A DNA stretch of 64,000 nucleotides from a virus. Made by a program: the position numbers and the translations under genes. The stretch spans positions 62,001-126,000 of the IMG/VR virus record IMGVR_UViG_3300035390_000014; one strand, written 5' to 3'. Position 1 is the first letter of the stretch. Every line of letters begins with the position of its first letter. The notes below the pieces were generated by a model. It searched no databases. It saw only the letters and a list, made by a program, of their open reading frames with translations, and was not told the origin of the DNA. This document shows, in pieces, positions 25,829 to 34,321 of the stretch.

Positions 25829-26271
25829 GAATTTTTATAGATATGGATAATACCATATGTAATTATATGAAAAAAAGAGAACAAGTGATACAAGCGTTAC
25901 CATCTATTAAATATCCTCAATCATTACCTAAATTTTTTGAAGATATGGAACCAATGAATGATGCTATAGAAGTAGTTAATTGGTTAAGAAAAATTCATGA
26001 TGTATATATTTTATCAGCTCCATCTGGAAAGAATGTACTTTCTTATACAGAGAAAAGAGTTTGGGTTGAAAAATATTTTGATTATGATTTAGCAGAGAGA
26101 TTAATATTATCTAATTATAAAGATTTTTTGAAAGGTGATGTTTTAATTGATGATCACAAAGACGGAAAGGGTCAGGATAGGTTTGAAGGTGAGCTTATTT
26201 TATACGGCGGATTAAAGTACCCAACATGGATGAAAATTAAACAAAAATTTGAAAAAGGGGTAACAAAATGA
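25825..26271 (+). CDS. 5'(3')-deoxyribonucleotidase-like HAD phosphatase
   Basis: A 148-aa HAD enzyme. Motif I is FIDMDNTIC (Asp nucleophile and Asp+2, residues 5-9), motif II is VYILSAPSG (about 66-74), and motif IV is DVLIDDHKDG (about 107-116). It matches NT5C-type nucleotidases that dephosphorylate dNMPs, shaping the nucleotide pool. ATGA overlap with its upstream neighbour; the downstream gene also overlaps. Confidence 0.75.
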   Translation: MRIFIDMDNTICNYMKKREQVIQALPSIKYPQSLPKFFEDMEPMNDAIEVVNWLRKIHDVYILSAPSGKNVLSYTEKRVWVEKYFDYDLAERLILSNYKDFLKGDVLIDDHKDGKGQDRFEGELILYGGLKYPTWMKIKQKFEKGVTK

Positions 26272-26480
26272 GCAACAACCAATTTTTAAAAGATTACGGG
26301 CAAAGAGTTGAAGATATGAATTATACATTGCAAGAATGTATCATGTCAGGTTTTACTGATGGTAAATTAAATTTAGAAGAAGTTATGGAACTCTTTAGAG
26401 GGACTATTGCTGAGATTAAACAACTACAAGAAAAAGTAAATGCTTTATCAGAAGCTTTGAGGAATAATAATGAAAAATAA
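26268..26480 (+). CDS. Small coiled-coil protein
   Basis: A 70-aa protein with a C-terminal heptad-like helix (IAEIKQLQEKVNALSEALRNNNEK). Overlaps both neighbours. Possibly a small assembly or tail protein given the PAAR gene nearby; not recognised. Confidence 0.5.
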   Translation: MSNNQFLKDYGQRVEDMNYTLQECIMSGFTDGKLNLEEVMELFRGTIAEIKQLQEKVNALSEALRNNNEK

Positions 26481-26883
26481 AAGTTTGACATTAAAAGTTA
26501 AATCTGAAGATGTTGAAATTATTAGAGAAGAAGACAGTGTTACAATCCATATAAAAAATGATGTTGCTTTAAATATAATTATGGATGGTGGTGGGATGAT
26601 TCATTCAAAAGATGATTTTTTTATTGCAGCAGAAGGTGAGTTAGGTTTAATGTCCTTTGGCAAACCCTTAACTATTGATTCAGTTGATAGTGTAATCCAT
26701 CAAAATTATAGAGAATCAAAATTGTTAAAAGACTTACCTGAATCAATTGAATTTAGAAAAAGATGTGACGAAGAAAATCAAAAATGTATCACATTTGCAG
26801 TTGATCAAGAAGGATTTAATAGACTATTAAAAGACAGAGTTACTATACTAGAACAACAAATGAGTAAACTTTTAGGAGAATAA
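26470..26883 (+). CDS. Hypothetical protein upstream of PAAR
   Basis: A 137-aa protein: a beta-rich N-terminal half (KSLTLKVKSEDVEIIREEDSVTIHIKNDVALNIIMDGGGMIH), and a helical C-terminus (GFNRLLKDRVTILEQQMSKLLGE). It ends four bases before the PAAR gene, so it could be a baseplate-hub or PAAR-associated protein. The family is not recognised. Confidence 0.5.
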   Translation: MKNKSLTLKVKSEDVEIIREEDSVTIHIKNDVALNIIMDGGGMIHSKDDFFIAAEGELGLMSFGKPLTIDSVDSVIHQNYRESKLLKDLPESIEFRKRCDEENQKCITFAVDQEGFNRLLKDRVTILEQQMSKLLGE

Positions 26884-26887
26884 TATA

Positions 26888-27175
26888 ATGCCAGGAGTAG
26901 CAAGAAAAGATGATGTTTGTACTGGGCATGGGTGTTATCCATCAAGACCAAATACTAGTTGGTCATCTGACACTTTTGTAAATGGGCGAAATGTTCACAG
27001 AAAAGGCGACTCTTGGGCTGCACATTGTTGAGGTATTCCATGCCATGGAGGTTCCCTGGCTAGCGGCTCAAGCACACATTTTACAAATGGTAAACAAACC
27101 GGAAGATGTGGTGATCCTGTTAGTTGTGGTTCCTCCGTTGCCTCATGCTCTGGAAATACAATAGTAGGTGGATAA
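26888..27175 (+). CDS. PAAR-domain tail-tip protein with an in-frame TGA
   Basis: A 95-codon frame with PAAR repeats: GVARKDDVCTGHGCYPSRP, TFVNGRNVHRKGDSWAAHC, GIPCHGGSLASGSSTHFTNGKQTGRCGDPVSCGSSVASCSGN. Such proteins form the zinc-bound spike tip of contractile tails. Codon 48 (27029-27031) is TGA, directly after a Cys codon, while the rest of the domain continues intact in the same frame. TGA is a normal stop elsewhere in this genome. Options: base error, pseudogene, readthrough or selenocysteine. The gene is richer in GC than its neighbours. Confidence 0.7.
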
Positions 27176-28201
27176 ATGGATATCATATTTAATTGTTTGG
27201 ATAGTGGATTAGGTAATAATGGTGGATCAAGGACAATTGTTCGATCAGCTAACACTTTATATAAAATGGGTCATAATGTTTGTATATTAAATCCAGAACC
27301 AAAACGTGTAAGAATGGGAGAATATATATCTTCATCTTATACATGGGACAAAATAGAAGTTCCAGTTTTACATAATATTAATGATGTTAATGTTAATGAT
27401 GTTATTATAGCGACGGCATTTTCTACTGTTAAATCTACAATGGAAGCTCCAGAAAAATTTGGAAAAAAAGTTCATTGGATAAGAGGTTGGGAAACATGGT
27501 CTCACTCTGAAAATTGGATTAAAGAAAATGTTTTGAATCAACCAACATTAAAAATAGTTAATTCTATTTGTATGAAAGATAAATTAAAAGAACATGGTGT
27601 AGACTCTCATATTATTAGACCTGGTTATGATTTCCATGAATTTTATCCTTTAAACGTAAGACAAAATAATAAAGTATTAACTATTGGTTGTTTATATTCA
27701 AAAGGAACTAAACGAGAATCTAAAAGAGTTGATTGGATTTTTAGAGCTGTTAAAGAAATTAAAAAAAAGATGAAAGTACGTTTAATCATGTATGGTTCAG
27801 AAGGTAAACCATCTGTAAATGATCCATTTGATGTATTTAGACCATCTCCATCCAAACAAGCAAAAAATAATATATATAATCATTGTGATATTTGGTTAGC
27901 TCCTACATGCAATGATTCTTTACATATGCCCCCTGCTGAAGCAATGCAAGCAGAATGTTGTGTAGTTGGTACTGATGCTCCAATGAATGGAATGAAAGAT
28001 TATTTAATTAATGCAGAAACTGGAATTGAATCATTTAATACATATGAATCATTTAGAGATTGTATTATTTATTGTTTATTAGTTGGTGAAGAAACAAGAA
28101 TTAAATTTGGAAAAGCAGGTAGAAAAAAGATATTATCCTTAGGTACACGTGAATATAATATGAACATATTAATAAACTATATAGAGGATAATATGTCATG
28201 A
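27176..28201 (+). CDS. GT4-like glycosyltransferase
   Basis: A 341-aa GT-B enzyme of the group 1 type: FNCLDSGLGNNGGSRTIVRSANTLYKMGHNV at the start, HIIRPGYDFHEFYPL in the hinge, and the donor site HCDIWLAPTCNDSLHMPPAEAMQAECCVVGTDAPMNG (about 235-275). Its ATG directly follows the PAAR stop codon. May glycosylate virion or host glycan. Confidence 0.72.
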   Translation: MDIIFNCLDSGLGNNGGSRTIVRSANTLYKMGHNVCILNPEPKRVRMGEYISSSYTWDKIEVPVLHNINDVNVNDVIIATAFSTVKSTMEAPEKFGKKVHWIRGWETWSHSENWIKENVLNQPTLKIVNSICMKDKLKEHGVDSHIIRPGYDFHEFYPLNVRQNNKVLTIGCLYSKGTKRESKRVDWIFRAVKEIKKKMKVRLIMYGSEGKPSVNDPFDVFRPSPSKQAKNNIYNHCDIWLAPTCNDSLHMPPAEAMQAECCVVGTDAPMNGMKDYLINAETGIESFNTYESFRDCIIYCLLVGEETRIKFGKAGRKKILSLGTREYNMNILINYIEDNMS

Positions 28202-28902
28202 TTAATAAAAACCTATTAATAGAAAAAACATTTGCATGGGATGAAACCATTGAAAACCCAAAGGGTGAAGAATTGGTTATTCTTTGTCATGGATGGAAAA
28301 GCGGTGCAGCTAAATTAAAAGAATTAGCATTATTTTTCAGAAGATATAGATATGCTGTATATAGATTAAATCTTTCAACTACATTTGGTGCCGTTTCTAC
28401 AATAATGAAACAATCTAAAAACCAATTAGAAAAAATAGATTTTGGCTCTGAATATAAAAAAGTATATTTAGTGGGTCATTCTTTTGGAGGAATTATATCT
28501 AAAATTTTATTAAATACCTATATGTTTCCTAATTGTGATAGATTTGTTACTATAGGAACTCCTTGGGATAGTACTCCAACTGCAAGAAAAATTGAAGCTA
28601 ATATAAAATTTGGGGATGACCCGGCTCTTCTTGGTAATGGTTTAAAATTATTAAAAATAGCTAAAGCTTCTAAAATGAAAAATACTAAAATAAGAGTTGG
28701 ATTAATAGGCGGAAATAAACCTTATAATGAAAAACAAGATATTGGTGAAGACTTTGATGGAACAGTTCCAACTGCTTCTGCATTGGCATTAACCGAAAAA
28801 GTTTCTGATAGAAAAACATTTCATTTAAATCATACTGAATTGGTTAATGATACTGCAGTTGCTAATTCTGTGCTTAAATTTTTTAAATCAGGAAAATTTT
28901 AA
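28198..28902 (+). CDS. Alpha/beta hydrolase
   Basis: A 234-aa hydrolase: oxyanion loop VILCHGWKSG (about 22-31), nucleophile elbow VYLVGHSFGG (Ser about 96), an Asp in EDFDGTVPTASA, and the catalytic His in FHLNHTELVND near the C-terminus. A lipase- or esterase-like triad is complete. No signal peptide, so it acts in the cytoplasm or in the virion. Substrate unknown. ATGA overlap with the upstream transferase gene. Confidence 0.7.
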   Translation: MINKNLLIEKTFAWDETIENPKGEELVILCHGWKSGAAKLKELALFFRRYRYAVYRLNLSTTFGAVSTIMKQSKNQLEKIDFGSEYKKVYLVGHSFGGIISKILLNTYMFPNCDRFVTIGTPWDSTPTARKIEANIKFGDDPALLGNGLKLLKIAKASKMKNTKIRVGLIGGNKPYNEKQDIGEDFDGTVPTASALALTEKVSDRKTFHLNHTELVNDTAVANSVLKFFKSGKF

Positions 28903-28910
28903 AAAGGTTA

Positions 28911-30503
28911 ATGATGGTAAAAAAAATATCTTTTATAAAACTTATTAGATTATGGGGTATTATTTTTATAAGTTCACTTGTTGGTATTATTATTAGTATT
29001 GACATTATTATTACCTATAATGATTTTAATATTCGTATGGATACATTACGTACAAATTATATTAAACAACAAAAAAAAGATGTTAAACGTGAAGTTAATC
29101 GAGTTGTTGAGATGATTAGTTGTGAAAGAATGCAAGATAAAAATGATGAACATACAAAAAGAAGATGGTTAGAAAGAATTAATTATATACGTTTCGGAAA
29201 AAATGATAATGGATATTTATTCGCAGGATCGTGGGATGGAATTAGTCTTGCCCATGGAGATATACCCGAACTAATTGGTAAAGATATTTTAGATTTTACT
29301 GACAGTAAAGGCAATAAAACATCACAACTACTAATAGCTACTTCAAAAATTGAAGGTGGAGGATTTGTTCCTTTTTGGTGGATAAAACCAGATACAGGAA
29401 TAGAAAGTTCTAAGATTACATATGTTGAAGGAATACCAGACTGGGAAATGCTTATTGCTGCAGGAATTTATGATGATGATATAGAGCATGATATAACAAT
29501 TTTACATAATACATTAAATGAACAAATGATATCAAAAATTGGTGTTTTAATTATATTTATTATAATTACATTTTGTGTATTTATATTTCTATTTAATTTT
29601 TTAAGTGGTAAACTAAAAAAAGATTTTAATTTATTTATTTCATTTTTTAAAAATGCAGCTTTATCTGATAAAAAAATTGATAATAAATTTATTAACTATA
29701 TAGAGCTTGAACAAGTATCAGAATATATAAATCAGATGATACAAGATAAATCAGATGTTCAACAAACTATATCAGACGAAAGATTGAAAACTGAAAGACG
29801 TTTAGAACAATCAAGAAAAATGGAATCAATTGGAACATTAACGTCTGGTATTGCTCATGATTTTAATAATATTCTTTTTATAATAAAAGGTAATATTGAA
29901 TTATTGATGATGACTGATAAAAATGAAAAGTTTGATATAATAATAAAAGCTAGTAATCGAGCTATAAAATTAATTGAACAAATTACATCATTTAGTAGAC
30001 ATGATGATGTAGAATTAAAAGATGTTAATATAAAACCAATAATAGTAGAAAGTATTAATTTAAGCAAATCATCAATTTCAGAAAATACAAGCATTATAAG
30101 TGATATAAAAGATGGAAATTATATAGTTAAAACTGATGAAATAAAAATTGGACAAGTGGTTTTGAATTTAATAACAAATGCCTGTCATGCTGTTGAAGAT
30201 ATTGAAGGTAAAATTTTAATTAGTTTGAAAAATATAAATATTCATAATGGTGATTTAATTAAGAAAAATTTACCAAAAGGAGACTACGCTCAATTAAAAA
30301 TTACTGATAATGGGTGTGGGATTGATCCCGAAAATTTAGATAAAATATTTGATCCTTACTTTACTACAAAAGATATATCTAAAGGTACTGGATTAGGATT
30401 ATCTATTGTATATGGAATTATTAAAGAATCTAAAGGTTTTATTAATGTACAAAGTGAATTGAATATTGGAACTACTTTTGATATTTTTATCCCACTTGTT
30501 TAA
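28911..30503 (+). CDS. Membrane sensor histidine kinase with Cache domain
   Basis: A complete 530-aa two-component kinase. TM1 about residues 10-33. A periplasmic single-Cache-like domain (GYLFAGSWDGISLAHGDIPELIGKDILDF...WEMLIAAGIYDDDIE) and TM2 about 205-229 follow. The HisKA has GIAHDFNNILFIIKGNIELLM (His about 320), and the HATPase has NLITNACHAVED, ITDNGCGIDPEN and GTGLGLSIVYGI. No response regulator or HAMP is seen here. Base usage matches the phage, so it is not a very recent gain. It would act in the host membrane and phosphorylate host regulators. Confidence 0.85.
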   Translation: MMVKKISFIKLIRLWGIIFISSLVGIIISIDIIITYNDFNIRMDTLRTNYIKQQKKDVKREVNRVVEMISCERMQDKNDEHTKRRWLERINYIRFGKNDNGYLFAGSWDGISLAHGDIPELIGKDILDFTDSKGNKTSQLLIATSKIEGGGFVPFWWIKPDTGIESSKITYVEGIPDWEMLIAAGIYDDDIEHDITILHNTLNEQMISKIGVLIIFIIITFCVFIFLFNFLSGKLKKDFNLFISFFKNAALSDKKIDNKFINYIELEQVSEYINQMIQDKSDVQQTISDERLKTERRLEQSRKMESIGTLTSGIAHDFNNILFIIKGNIELLMMTDKNEKFDIIIKASNRAIKLIEQITSFSRHDDVELKDVNIKPIIVESINLSKSSISENTSIISDIKDGNYIVKTDEIKIGQVVLNLITNACHAVEDIEGKILISLKNINIHNGDLIKKNLPKGDYAQLKITDNGCGIDPENLDKIFDPYFTTKDISKGTGLGLSIVYGIIKESKGFINVQSELNIGTTFDIFIPLV

Positions 30504-30523
30504 AAATAAATAGGAAAATTCTA

Positions 30524-31084
30524 ATGATAAACAAATACCTACAATACATTCAAGAGTCTGTAAAACCAGATGTACTATATCATGCTGCTTCTGAATTAAC
30601 TAAAACTATTATTCCAAGAAAAAGTAAAATTGGGCATACAGGTAAAATGAAAAAACATTCTTATGTTAATAAGAGTTGGGAGAAAAAAGCTGTATTTTCT
30701 GCTACTACCAAATTAATGTGTTATCCATTTGGTTTAGAAAGAATCAATATGATGTGGCCAGGTAATCATACAGAGGAAGAAGTTAATAGTTGGACTAAAG
30801 CATGTTATCTTTCTACAGGTAAAAATAATATACTAAAAGTTTATTACTGGAATTATACTCCAATAAAACCATTTTATCTTTATTATGTTGATCCAAAAGA
30901 TTTTAAGTTAATAAATGATTCACCTGGTGCTGCAGTGGAACAATGGTATTGTACAAAAGAAGTAATCCCTTTAAAAATAGAAAAAATCTACCCTAATCAA
31001 ATAAAGAAAAGTTGGGAGCGAATTGGTGATAAGGATTGGGAGATTAAAAAACAGAAATATAAAACAAAAGGTTTTTTTAAATGA
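30524..31084 (+). CDS. Hypothetical protein with possible head-targeting leader (ART-like?)
   Basis: A 186-aa protein. The N-terminus MINKYLQYIQES resembles that of the next gene (MIDKYLDHIQEG) and the cleaved leaders of T4 internal proteins. The body has VLYHAASELTKTIIPRKSK...KAVFSATTKLM, which loosely resembles ADP-ribosyltransferase folds; I cannot confirm catalytic residues. Ends in ATGA overlap with the kinase-like gene. Confidence 0.45.
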   Translation: MINKYLQYIQESVKPDVLYHAASELTKTIIPRKSKIGHTGKMKKHSYVNKSWEKKAVFSATTKLMCYPFGLERINMMWPGNHTEEEVNSWTKACYLSTGKNNILKVYYWNYTPIKPFYLYYVDPKDFKLINDSPGAAVEQWYCTKEVIPLKIEKIYPNQIKKSWERIGDKDWEIKKQKYKTKGFFK

Positions 31085-31545
31085 TTGATAAATATCTAGA
31101 TCATATTCAAGAAGGATATCTAATTAATGAAAGAACTATTTCAATTGATTTAGATAAATTTGAGAGTGGGGAATCTAATAAACTTTTAGTTGTTGGGTTA
31201 TCCGGTGGTGGTAAATCTACATTATCAAAGTATCTATCTAAAAAATATAATTGCTATCATAATGAATTAGATGACTGTTGTAAAAGTGCTTTAACTCCAG
31301 AAGAATACCAAGACTTTATTATGCTTAATTCAAGAACAGCAAATAATAAAACAATTAGAATATATAAATCTAAGAAGAGAAAAGGAAAACATCAAGATAT
31401 GTCTACAGTAACTGACTTGATTAAACGAGGGTTGATATTAAACTTTAAAAATTTACAGAAAGACGTAAACACATTCAAGAAACTTAGAAAGAAACATGGT
31501 GGTAATATTCAAACATTTGACGTACCTATGTTAAAGGGAGTTTGA
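31081..31545 (+). CDS. P-loop kinase-like protein with head-targeting-like leader
   Basis: A 154-aa protein. MIDKYLDHIQEG opens it (see the neighbour), then a Walker A LVVGLSGGGKSTLSKYLSKKY (about 37-57) and an acidic ELDDCCKS. It resembles small nucleotide or shikimate-type kinases, but the lid region is short and C-terminal parts are Lys-rich. Function unknown. Confidence 0.55.
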   Translation: MIDKYLDHIQEGYLINERTISIDLDKFESGESNKLLVVGLSGGGKSTLSKYLSKKYNCYHNELDDCCKSALTPEEYQDFIMLNSRTANNKTIRIYKSKKRKGKHQDMSTVTDLIKRGLILNFKNLQKDVNTFKKLRKKHGGNIQTFDVPMLKGV

Positions 31546-31549
31546 TATT

Positions 31550-32122
31550 ATGAAACTATACAAACATGAAAATTATAAAGATTATATAAAATGTCAAGAG
31601 GATAAAAATAAAAGAAAAATAACTCTTGTTTGGATTAAACCTCATGAAATAAAATTGATTGCAAATAAAATAAAAAAATATATTCCAAATGCTTCTTTTG
31701 GAATTTGTCATGGTGTTAGAAATGGTTGGGAAGTTAAACAATTAAGAAGTTTATTAAATATTGATGTAATAGGTACAGATATCGCTACATCTGCAACTAA
31801 TTTTGATTATACAATTCAATGGGATTTTCATAATATAAAAAATGAATGGGAAAATAATATAGATTTTATATATAGTAATTCTTTTGATCATTCATATGAT
31901 CCTGAAATGTGTTTGGATAGATGGATGAAATGTATAAAAAAAAGAAAAGGTGTTTGTTTTATTCATTGGATGTCTACTAATGCTGATAAAATAGATTCTG
32001 CTGATTGCTTTGCTGCTACATTAGAAGAATATAGAAAAATGATTAATAAAAAATATCAGGTGGTTGAAGAATTTGGAAATAATGGTAGAATTGTTTTTGT
32101 AATAAAACATAAAGGAAAATAA
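31550..32122 (+). CDS. SAM-dependent methyltransferase-like protein
   Basis: A 190-aa protein with a class I methyltransferase layout. ASFGICHGVRNGWEVKQL occupies the SAM loop place, followed by IDVIGTDIATSATNFDYTIQWDFHNI (acidic ribose-binding residue) and IDFIYSNSFDHSYDPEMCLDRWMKCIKKRKGVCFIHW. The GxGxG motif is degenerate. Target unknown. Confidence 0.55.
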   Translation: MKLYKHENYKDYIKCQEDKNKRKITLVWIKPHEIKLIANKIKKYIPNASFGICHGVRNGWEVKQLRSLLNIDVIGTDIATSATNFDYTIQWDFHNIKNEWENNIDFIYSNSFDHSYDPEMCLDRWMKCIKKRKGVCFIHWMSTNADKIDSADCFAATLEEYRKMINKKYQVVEEFGNNGRIVFVIKHKGK

Positions 32123-32134
32123 TCTTTTAATGAG

Positions 32135-32150
32135 GAACATATTAAATAAA
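32135..32150 (+). promoter_or_regulatory. GAACATATTAAATAAA promoter-like box
   Basis: Reads GAGGAACATATTAAATAAATGG, 57 bases before the ATG of the 83-aa gene at 32207. Confidence 0.5.
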
Positions 32151-32206
32151 TGGACCTTCACTATTTATGGTAGACTTGAAGCTGGATAAAAGATAAGGAG
32201 AACTAC

Positions 32207-32458
32207 ATGTACACAATGCGCGCTGCTGATCCTGATATAAATAGATTTACAGAGTTACCAAACAAAGAAGAAGCGAAAATGATTATTCTGGAACAATTTA
32301 ATATTAATCAAACAGAATTATTATTTTGGTTGGATAACAATACAAAAGTAAAACACGTATTAAAAGAAGATGATTACTATTATATATTTTTTAAAAGTGA
32401 AACTGAATATACAAAACTAAGTGAATATTTAGAAGCCAAAGTTTTTATAGCTGCATAA
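32207..32458 (+). CDS. Hypothetical protein (83 aa)
   Basis: A small acidic protein with aromatic C-terminal half (VKHVLKEDDYYYIFFKSETEYTKLSEYLEAK). AAGGAGAA precedes the ATG, and a GAACAT box lies upstream. The 93 bases after it contain an AT-rich TTATTAATATATATA stretch resembling the CTATATATATTAATATACAT box, but no gene. Confidence 0.5.
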   Translation: MYTMRAADPDINRFTELPNKEEAKMIILEQFNINQTELLFWLDNNTKVKHVLKEDDYYYIFFKSETEYTKLSEYLEAKVFIAA

Positions 32459-32551
32459 GATAGATATAAAAAGTAAGCAGATAGATTTTCTGGAATCGTA
32501 TCCATTTATTAATATATATAATAATAAATTTTAAAATGAAAAAGGTAAATT

Positions 32552-33232
32552 ATGTCTGCACCTAAAAATCCTGATACAATAATTATAAAAAATGAGGCTT
32601 ATCCGCAAGGATTAACTCAGGGACAGGTTTGGAAATATTATCAAGACCATAAAGGTTTTATTTTAAATAATGTAAAAAATAGAGATTTAATGTTTGCTGT
32701 TATGGTTGATCTCAATAAATCAATTATGAAAAGACATTTATCAAAACCAAATGGTATACAATTAAATAATAGTAACTATGACATAGTTTTGTCAGGAAGA
32801 ACTGTAACTATATATCCATCAATGAAAGCATATGAAGATTTTTGTGTTATTGATATAGATAGTGATAATTGGCAAAAAGCTATAGAAGTTACAACCTATA
32901 TTTATAATATTATGAAAGAAGCTAATTTTGTAATGAATTTAAAAATTCTATATACAGGGAAGACTTCTTTTCATATTCATTGTTATCTACGAAATAAATA
33001 TCCTATTAATAAACTCAAGATGATCATTTTAGATCATATCCAAAGAAATCAAAATTCTACATTTACAATTCAACATAAAAGAACATCTACGAAACCTAAT
33101 ATAGATTTATCGCCAATGAAATATAAAGGAACCTATATAGCGGAAGGATCTTTGTCTATATGGGGATTAAAATGTATAACAGTGAACATAAATGATTTAA
33201 GGAATTTTAAACAATGGAAAGCAACAATATGA
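32552..33232 (+). CDS. Archaeo-eukaryotic-type primase (PrimPol-like)
   Basis: A 226-aa protein with the small AEP core: FCVIDIDSDNWQKAIEVTTYIYNIMKEANF (metal-binding Asp-x-Asp, about 92-97), the LYTGKTSFHIHCYL block (catalytic sxH, about 133-146), and KRTSTKPNIDLSPMKYKGTYIAEGSLSIWG (third acidic motif and basic loop). It resembles the polymerase domain of LigD-type primases. It would be a second primase besides the DnaG type at 6303. No helicase or zinc domain attached. Confidence 0.68.
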   Translation: MSAPKNPDTIIIKNEAYPQGLTQGQVWKYYQDHKGFILNNVKNRDLMFAVMVDLNKSIMKRHLSKPNGIQLNNSNYDIVLSGRTVTIYPSMKAYEDFCVIDIDSDNWQKAIEVTTYIYNIMKEANFVMNLKILYTGKTSFHIHCYLRNKYPINKLKMIILDHIQRNQNSTFTIQHKRTSTKPNIDLSPMKYKGTYIAEGSLSIWGLKCITVNINDLRNFKQWKATI

Positions 33233-34257
33233 AAATGTGGTTATTTAGATCAAATTTGCGATCATTAGAAAGTTATCATTCAATAAAAGATATAGAAACC
33301 TTTAAAGAAGAATGTCATGATTTTTACATATTACAATTAATATGGTTTCTTGAAAATGATTATATTGATGAAGCAATTGTGTGGAGACTAAGACCAAAAG
33401 ATGAACATAAAACCATAAAGAATATTCATTGGAAAGTTAATGATAAATGGTTCAGTCAAGTTTGGGTTGACGACTTTTCAGAAGCTATAGAACAAAATAC
33501 CTTATCAACAGACATCTCACTTTTCAGAGGTGGTTTCCCAGAATATGATAAATTAACACATCATAGAAATAAAAGAAAACTAGGTATTAGATTATATCTT
33601 GGAGCTGGACAAAGAGTATACCCTAAATATGGAGGTCAGTATGACAAATTTTTATTTGAAGAAGAAGTTACCTTTGGGAAAAATACGGTGCCTTTCTATA
33701 AAACTGCGTCGCCTAATATTTTTCATTCAATTCCATCAGCGGAAGATCCTTTATATGACATTTGTTATATCTCCAATTTTAGCCAATTAAGTTATAAAGG
33801 TCAAGAGAAATTTATACAACAGGTAGGAAATTCAAAATATTTACAATCACTTCGCATAGTTCATATTGGAAATAAACCAGAAATTGGAATTTCATTATGT
33901 CTTCAATATAATGTAGATAATATAATATTTAAAGGTTGGGTAGATAGAAATGAATCCAATCGTATAATCAATTTATGTAAATTTGGTTTAGTATATTCAA
34001 ATAAAACTGATGGTTGTCCAAGAGTTATATCAGAAATTTTAACAACAGGTACCCCACTATTTATAAGTGACCAAACCAGAGCTTTAAATTACTATAGATG
34101 CCCAGGTGTTACATCCTTTAATGATGCTGATTTTGAAAGAACCGTTAATGTATGTATGAATGCATATTCTGGAATAAAAGAACAAATGATGAAAAGTAAA
34201 CGTAGATTTACTATGGATTTGATTTGTAGAAGAAATTGGGAACAATGGAATAAATGA
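33214..34257 (+). CDS. Putative GT4-like glycosyltransferase
   Basis: A 347-aa protein whose C-terminal half has RIVHIGNKPEIG...NIIFKGWVDRNESNRIINLCKFGLVYSNKTDGCPRVISEILTTGTPLFIS, the donor-binding domain of group 1 glycosyltransferases. The N-terminal half is divergent. ATG at 33214 has AAGGA upstream; a second ATG at 33229 overlaps the primase stop (ATGA) and is equally likely. Confidence 0.6.
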   Translation: MESNNMKMWLFRSNLRSLESYHSIKDIETFKEECHDFYILQLIWFLENDYIDEAIVWRLRPKDEHKTIKNIHWKVNDKWFSQVWVDDFSEAIEQNTLSTDISLFRGGFPEYDKLTHHRNKRKLGIRLYLGAGQRVYPKYGGQYDKFLFEEEVTFGKNTVPFYKTASPNIFHSIPSAEDPLYDICYISNFSQLSYKGQEKFIQQVGNSKYLQSLRIVHIGNKPEIGISLCLQYNVDNIIFKGWVDRNESNRIINLCKFGLVYSNKTDGCPRVISEILTTGTPLFISDQTRALNYYRCPGVTSFNDADFERTVNVCMNAYSGIKEQMMKSKRRFTMDLICRRNWEQWNK

Positions 34258-34277
34258 GAAAGTATTTTTAATAATTG

Positions 34278-34299
34278 GAACATATTATTAAATAAAATG
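34278..34299 (+). promoter_or_regulatory. GAACATATTATTAAAT promoter-like box in a small inverted repeat
   Basis: GAACATATTATTAAATAAAATG. TTTAATAAT (34267-34275) and ATTATTAAA (34284-34292) form a 9-bp inverted repeat around the GAACAT core. It precedes the QueC-like gene and starts the nucleotide-metabolism block. Confidence 0.5.
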
Positions 34300-34321
34300 A
34301 ATTTTAAAAGGGGAATAGTAT

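Noticed and set aside
26888-27175. Genome-wide reassignment of TGA
   Set aside because: Many genes here end in TGA with the next gene overlapping (for example 34870-35046 and the ATGA junctions), so TGA is normally a stop; the PAAR case is local.
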